From Spirodela intermedia (lineage: Eukaryota > Streptophyta > Magnoliopsida > Alismatales > Araceae), in contig LR746268.1 of assembly GCA_902729315.2 (NCBI GenBank), forward strand, positions 7,113,501 through 7,177,500: a DNA stretch of 64,000 nucleotides. Reading direction: 5' to 3'. The position numbers were made by a program, and so were the translations under genes. Positions within the stretch are counted from its first letter, which is position 1, and every line of letters begins with the position of its first letter. Positions 58,811 to 64,000 of the stretch are shown here, one piece after another. The notes beneath the pieces were generated by a model, which saw nothing but the letters and a program-made list of their open reading frames with translations, was not told where the DNA came from and searched no databases.

Positions 58811-60486
58811 ACCATCTTGGAAGAGGATAGAATCCAATAGTCTCACCCGTTTCGCCGATCGTAAGACCTCCTCATTTTTTGTGTAACTCAATAAGAAATA
58901 GAGAAACATTCATCAACAGATGACATAGCTATGACTGCATGATCGATCGTCATCGACGATCCAACAAGACATTCTAGAACATGTTCTGAACGAAATCGTT
59001 TCAAGCTCGACAACTTCAGTAAACACCGTGGATGGCCATCACTCGTCTCGCTACGACTCCTAATAGCGGTGCAAGGGCCGGAGAAGATTAGCGAATAAAC
59101 GGTCAATCAGAGAACCATAGCTCCCCGTCATGATCAATAGATGCTGGACTTGAGATCGGAGTTCCTGAATAAGGTCCACGGACTAAGGATCAAATGAAGG
59201 GGTCGGGGAGGTTGGGGAAGGGCAGACCGAGCGGGGGATGATGAGCTCGGAATCAAGGCTAAACGCCATCACTGGTCTCTTTAATAGTTGCAGAGGGAAG
59301 GTTATCTGTGGACGGGACTGGATGGCCGGGTCCTGATCGTCCTTTCATAAGATTCAAAATTGACCTAGGTTCGGAGAAAAGCCATAAAATGGACTCAGGG
59401 CGGTGTCTGTTATGAGAGAGAGAGAGAGAGAGTCACATCCTTTATTTCATTATCGGAAAAAAATATTGTAGCGTTTACTAAGTTTCGTTTTTCCAAACCA
59501 GTTCTTTAGCTCTTTCTTAGGCAGTGTCTATGCATGGCCAGGGACGTCGTTCCAATCCTGATTGCGAGGCGTTTGATTTCGTATCTACATTGGAAACCAG
59601 CGGTGCTTTAGCCCATCGGCAACTTAAATAATTGGAGCGATCATTGGATCCTCTCCACTCTAGAGACTGTGGACAGCTCGCGATCCTGTCTGGCTTATCG
59701 TGCATGCTTCTCCTCAACTTGATCAGGCCATGTGGGCGGTCTGCGCTGGTCCACTGTTTCGATCTATCTCATGTGATCCATCAGCTTCTCCCCCGACAGA
59801 GACCATCTCCAATGGTCGGTAGTAAGTTGCCTGACGCCGCCGCCGCCCGTCACCAATGAGCTCGCAGCAGACGAACAGAAGGACGTCAGAGGACCGCCGC
59901 ACCCGCCTACCACACAGGCGGAAGTCTACGAGCCCCCCCTCCTGGTTTTCGACGGGGGTGTCACGGCGGCGGTGGCGCCGAGATTTGACTCGCCGGAGGT
60001 CGCCGGTGGTCGCCGGGAAGACAAGCGGGGAGGATCCGCCTCTATCAGAATCTCGACCGGGCCACGGGCTCCAACCCCGTTGTCCAGAAGCTGTTATCTT
60101 TTTCTGTTTTGGAGGATCGCTTACCTTTCCTCCTTGTCCATTCATCAGCCTCGATAGGTCCCTTCACCGAATCCAAAGCCTCCCGTGCACGATTATTTTA
60201 ATGCTCAATCGTTTCAGTGCCCCGCCCACCCCCCATCACATCTGCCTGTTTTCTCTTTCTCTCGCTCGCCATCACAGCTGAGCGTGCTTCGAGTTTTATA
60301 GCAGCCGAGCTGAGCTAGCTCCTGGAGGAGAACAAAACGTTAAACGGCTTCATGCGTACTGCCGGATAATCAACTGACTTCTGGAAGCTCTGTATGTCGA
60401 CAACAAGCATCGGGGGAGGAAGTAGAGGGATAATCAGGGCAACTCATTGCTCGAGAGTGAGTAATCTTCCCTTCTCAGTGAGATAT

Positions 60487-60487
<1 letters not shown>

Positions 60488-60519
<32 letters not shown>

Positions 60520-60532
60520 CGAGAGCGAGAGC
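60488..60532. repeat. (GA)n microsatellite
   Basis: Mostly perfect GA run with GAGC interruptions at its right end. Confidence 0.93.
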
Positions 60533-60828
60533 ATGGGACGGGTGCAGTTCTTGGTCTCACAGATAAAAGGAATAAGATTGGATAAGATTTGAGCTCTTCT
60601 TCCACGATGATGACGTCGGGAGGAAGCTGTCCCCGAAAGGCGGTCAGTTCTTCACGCCCTTTTAGAATGCGATTGTGCCATCAAACATGGAAAGGCATCA
60701 TAGCCAGAGGGGGTCTCCTCAATGGGGGATAAGGTTCCAAATGGGAATAGCTTCTTCGACCTCAAAGGCCTTTCCGTGAGGGAATATGAGGAAGATGAAA
60801 CAAACTGTGGAGCTCAGCATACGAAATT

Positions 60829-60863
<35 letters not shown>

Positions 60864-61035
60864 TGGAGTAAAAGACTGCAATCCTTCACGAGGAGCACAG
60901 CTGTACCTTTTCGATGAGATCCGTGTGTCGCCTATCCTTCTCGCCCGGGACCTTATAATGTTATAGCCTTCATACCCAATTCAGTAAGCCCAGTAGAAAC
61001 TGGCTGACTACGCGTCTTCGTAATTTCCCACCTCA

Positions 61036-61039
<4 letters not shown>

Positions 61040-61089
<50 letters not shown>

Positions 61090-61091
61090 CC
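61040..61091. repeat. (CT)n microsatellite upstream of the HECATE-like gene
   Basis: About 50 nt of CT with one CG interruption, 430-480 bp before the start codon and 5' of the probable TATA element. Confidence 0.93.
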
Positions 61092-61385
61092 TCCTCTCAA
61101 ACAGTACAAGTTCCAAGTAATGTCTTCAGATTCCCCCCCTCCCCTGTTTGCATGAAAACTGATGACTGTAGCGCAGACGGACTTCTCTGTTTTTCTTTAT
61201 TTCGCAGGAGGGAGAGAGAGGCATCTCTACAATTGGGGACCGATGAACTGAATCCAACCCTCAGCCTTGGTTTCACCACCTGTGCTCGTATATTCGATCC
61301 GTCACTCTCAACCTTACCCTCGTGTAAACACGAAGTTACACTCTTAGAGTTCCATGTTCCTCCCCATATCTCCTGTTGATCCGTC

Positions 61386-61397
61386 ATTTATTTAAGG
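61386..61397 (+). promoter_or_regulatory. TATA-like element of the HECATE-like gene
   Basis: CATTTATTTAAGGC about 130 bp upstream of the ATG at 61525. TTATTTAA is an acceptable plant TATA variant at a usual distance. Confidence 0.45.
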
Positions 61398-61524
61398 CTC
61401 AAAGCGCCTGCGGAGAGAGGAGTATAGGTGGAACATACCGCCCAAACCTCTGTCCCCTCTCCCCACCCTCCCTCTTCTCCTTTACCCTTCTCAAAGCCCA
61501 CACCCTTCCCTTACGACATATTTA

Positions 61525-62286
61525 ATGGACGCCACCAACAACACCAGCACAGGTGGTCGCTCCTGGGATATCGACATAACCATGGGGAACCAGCTGTTCC
61601 TTGATCAACTGCCTCTCGAGTTGCTTCCCATGGAGCATCATCCCCAAACCCATCAGCTTCCCTCCTCCACGGGATTGCCCGTACTCCAAGAGGGAAACCC
61701 GATCCGGAGAGATGCGGCAGATGGGCGCCATGGAGGAGGAGGAGACGAAGAAGAGGAAGAGGAAGAAGAGAATTTGGGTCCCATGAAGGAGATGATGTAC
61801 AGGATTGCTTCCATGCAGCCAGTCGACATAGACCCCGCCACTATCAAGAAGCCCAAGCGGAGGAACGTCCACATCAGCGACGACCCGCAAAGCACTGCGG
61901 CGCGCCACCGTCGCGAGAGAATAAGCGAGCGGATAAGAATCCTTCAGAGGCTGGTTCCAGGGGGCACCAAGCTGGACACCGCCTCCATGCTCGACGAGGC
62001 CATCCGCTATGTCAAGTACCTCAAGAGGCAGGTGCAAGTTCTAGAGTCTACCCAGGTCAACCCCCCCGAGGGCACAGTCGGCGGGCATCTTGCACCCGCC
62101 GACAACTGGGCCTGCACGGGAGCGGAATCTCTGGATCCTACCTCCGGCGCCGCCGCCGCTTCATCTAGCATAGGCATCAGTGAAGACGGAAGCTCCGCCG
62201 TTCCCGCCGCCTCCACAGCTCCTAGCACAGTGTTCTCCTTCCCCCACGATGGATCTTACAGCCATATGCATTTACCCTTCAGCTAA
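61525..62286 (+). CDS. HECATE-like bHLH transcription factor
   Basis: Single exon, 253 residues; HECATE genes are typically intronless. An acidic run ([11 protein letters not shown], about 73-83) precedes the signature [18 protein letters not shown] and [16 protein letters not shown]. The bHLH domain (about 120-173) reads [35 protein letters not shown] and [15 protein letters not shown], nearly identical to HEC1/HEC2 and close to INDEHISCENT. As in that group, Ala replaces the Glu of the basic region normally used for E-box contact. HEC proteins act in the nucleus in gynoecium and transmitting tract development, shoot meristem control and light signalling, often by dimerising with SPATULA or PIFs. 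The C-terminus is Ala/Ser-rich and ends [15 protein letters not shown]. Which HEC paralogue this is cannot be told from the sequence alone. Confidence 0.93.
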   Translation: MDATNNTSTGGRSWDIDITMGNQLFLDQLPLELLPMEHHPQTHQLPSSTGLPVLQEGNPIRRDAADGRHGGGGDEEEEEEEENLGPMKEMMYRIASMQPVDIDPATIKKPKRRNVHISDDPQSTAARHRRERISERIRILQRLVPGGTKLDTASMLDEAIRYVKYLKRQVQVLESTQVNPPEGTVGGHLAPADNWACTGAESLDPTSGAAAASSSIGISEDGSSAVPAASTAPSTVFSFPHDGSYSHMHLPFS

Positions 62287-64000
62287 TCGGCCGCGAGTGG
62301 ATGACAATGAAGAGGCGGAGTCCGGTCATTCTAAGCCAATGTCTGTATTCAAAACGTCTCCTTTATTACCGTCTGACGATGAGGCGCCGACTAGGAGGAT
62401 GAGATGGCGGTAGGGAGGAGATGGACAGGTGGGTAGACTAATTCTCAGGGAGACATGTGACCTCCCAAGGTGGTTACAATTTGGTTGACTCCAGCGGCCC
62501 TAGGAATCATGGCCGCCGTTACACTCGAGCCGCGTCGGCTTGTGATGGCTTTGATTTCTTCTGCGCGTGAGCTCACTCATATTATTGTTTTTGTTCTCGC
62601 GACTCGTATGAAAACTATGCTGGAAGTTTGTTAGCGCTCGTCTCTTCCCCGGAAAACAAACAACAGAGATCAGTGGTGCAGCTCCGCCGCCGCAATGATT
62701 CCCTGCCTCTCTGGTGAGCCCGCCCCACCTCTCTTCTCTCTTTCTGTATCTCTTGTGCTCTATCAGACCCTCTCTCTGTCTCACTCTGGTGCAAGACAAC
62801 AAATCTAGGAGCAGTAGCATGAAGCCATGTGTGGAGATGAAATTAGCAGCATCATCCGAAACTCTTGTTCTCTGAAGTTGCCTCTCCTTTTTGGTGGGTG
62901 TGAGGGGAACGATAAAGAAGGGTTACCGAAGCTAAACGAGGAGCTATGCCTAACAAGATGATGCGTTCTATGCATTAAGAGATTGGCAATCTGAAAGCAA
63001 TCTGAAACTTCAGATCTCCCCGCTTTGCTGATAATGGTTAGATCTCGGTAAGAGAAGAGAATTAAAACCCTGTTTTCGCATTTTCTGTGCATGTCGTAAT
63101 GGTCAACTCCTTTCTCTTCTGAAAAAATAAGAAGAAGAAGAAGAAGAAGAGGATAATAACAATAATAATGGGTCATTTCCGATTACTCGTTTTCTGGAGG
63201 CACCCGCAAAACTCCGCGTCCCCACGTGCATAGATCGCCTCGTGAACATAACAATCTCATCCCGTGGCCCTTCCCTCGTCGATCGATCTCGTGAATGCGT
63301 TCATCTCCCTCTTCTGGCTTTTGGCTCCCCTCTCCCCCTCTCCGGGTATGCGTGGACGTCATGTCATTCAATGCACTCTCTTGTAGAGTGCACCCCTTTC
63401 TCTATTCTGATTTGATCCCACCAGCATTTATTAGTCTTCCCCATCTACTTAGATAAAATTTTCATTACTCGCTATTGCACCTCCCAAGCGGTTGACCACC
63501 TACTTCTACAAACATTACACAATTTATTTTCTTAACAATGAGACTACTTCATGCAAATGAAGATAGAGAAGAATAAATGAGAAGAAAAGGAAACCTACAT
63601 GGTATTCACTATACCTATATTATTTACTCATTATTGCTACAAAAAAAACGACTTGAATGATGTCGCCTGGATGTAAAGTGCTCATAGGACAGTTTCACCG
63701 TCGACAGAATTGATTAAGTAGACTATTAAATCAGTCGCATGCATTGATTTTATGTGCATGAACCCATGCATGCGCGTACACACTCCATAGTCCATGTTAT
63801 TTCTTGGCTAATACGAGCATCCCCCATGATTAATTGTGTGGTTGTTGATATGATGGGTGTATTCGTTTGTAGATGACGAGCCAAAATAGGCTGCGTGGCA
63901 CTCAATCGGGGTCTCGAGTTAGGGAGTCAACGCCTTCGGAATTCGATTTGGGTGGAGTTATAATCGGTTGATCCAAAGACCTGTGGAATTGTGCAGGATG
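62287..64000. other. 3' flank of the HECATE-like gene and intergenic DNA
   Basis: No recognisable gene. An AAG repeat lies at about 63132-63152. The last 600 bp are AT-rich, with W-box-like GTTGACC near 63491. The right edge does not obviously enter a gene. Confidence 0.4.

Larger units (their letters stand above)
58811..61380. other. Intergenic region upstream of the HECATE-like gene
   Basis: GA/CT microsatellites lie at 59413-59432, 60488-60532, 60832-60861 and 61040-61091. Frames at about 59720-60280 are Arg/Ser/Pro-rich in both directions and look like chance. Two short coding-like islands at about 60590-60830 are noted in the findings. No gene is supported. Confidence 0.4.

Noticed and set aside
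59723-60281. Overlapping Arg/Ser/Pro-rich frames of about 140 codons on both strands
   Set aside because: No splice-supported structure or conserved motif; typical of GC-rich chance frames.
1-64000. tRNA, rRNA or CRISPR-like features
   Set aside because: I looked for tRNA A/B-box pairs and regular spaced repeats and found none convincing; the repeats present are tandem or microsatellite types.

Overview
This window is nuclear DNA of a flowering plant. Genes are split into many short exons with GT-AG introns, introns and flanks are AT-rich, and several exons are very GC-rich. Typical plant families are present: dirigent proteins, a HECATE-type bHLH, xylan glucuronosyltransferase, pectinesterase and the chloroplast NDH subunit NdhT. 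GC-rich genes beside AT-rich ones, with many CT/GA microsatellites, suggest a monocot, probably not a grass; that placement is an inference. Gene models were built by hand from splice sites, reading phase and remembered family conservation. No searches were run.

Layout, left to right. 224-3026 (+): 3' part of a short trigger-factor-like gene. 4131-7770 (+): RING-CH membrane E3 ubiquitin ligase. 9832-10837 (+): atypical bHLH factor. 11375-12227 (+): NdhT, tail to tail with a 16-exon cytosolic pyruvate kinase (22434-12455, -). 25255-23489 (-): thioredoxin-like protein with a probable GC-AG intron. 27614-29408 (+): glycolipid-transfer-like protein. 29409-34884: gene-poor and AT-rich, with a decayed Ty3/gypsy gag-protease relic. 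34885-38976 (-): three tandem dirigent genes, the middle one with a GPI-like tail. 39733-43999 (+): TRM11 tRNA methyltransferase. 44588-45554 (-): unrecognised three-exon candidate gene. 46818-47828 (+): DUF506 protein. 50873-55337 (+): GUX xylan glucuronosyltransferase, tail to tail with a PMEI-PME pectinesterase (57568-55719, -). 61525-62286 (+): intronless HECATE-like bHLH.

The genes form no operon-like unit. Loose themes are plastid functions (trigger factor domain, NdhT, thioredoxin-like protein) and cell wall functions (dirigents, GUX, pectinesterase). I found no clear new multi-gene system. The most unusual points are: tandem copies of the exon 1/intron 1 boundary inside the pyruvate kinase gene; a dirigent with a putative GPI signal; a 14-nt microexon in the trigger-factor signature; CT tracts near the start of many introns; a frame-preserving open intron in GUX; and the unrecognised gene at 44.6-45.6 kb.
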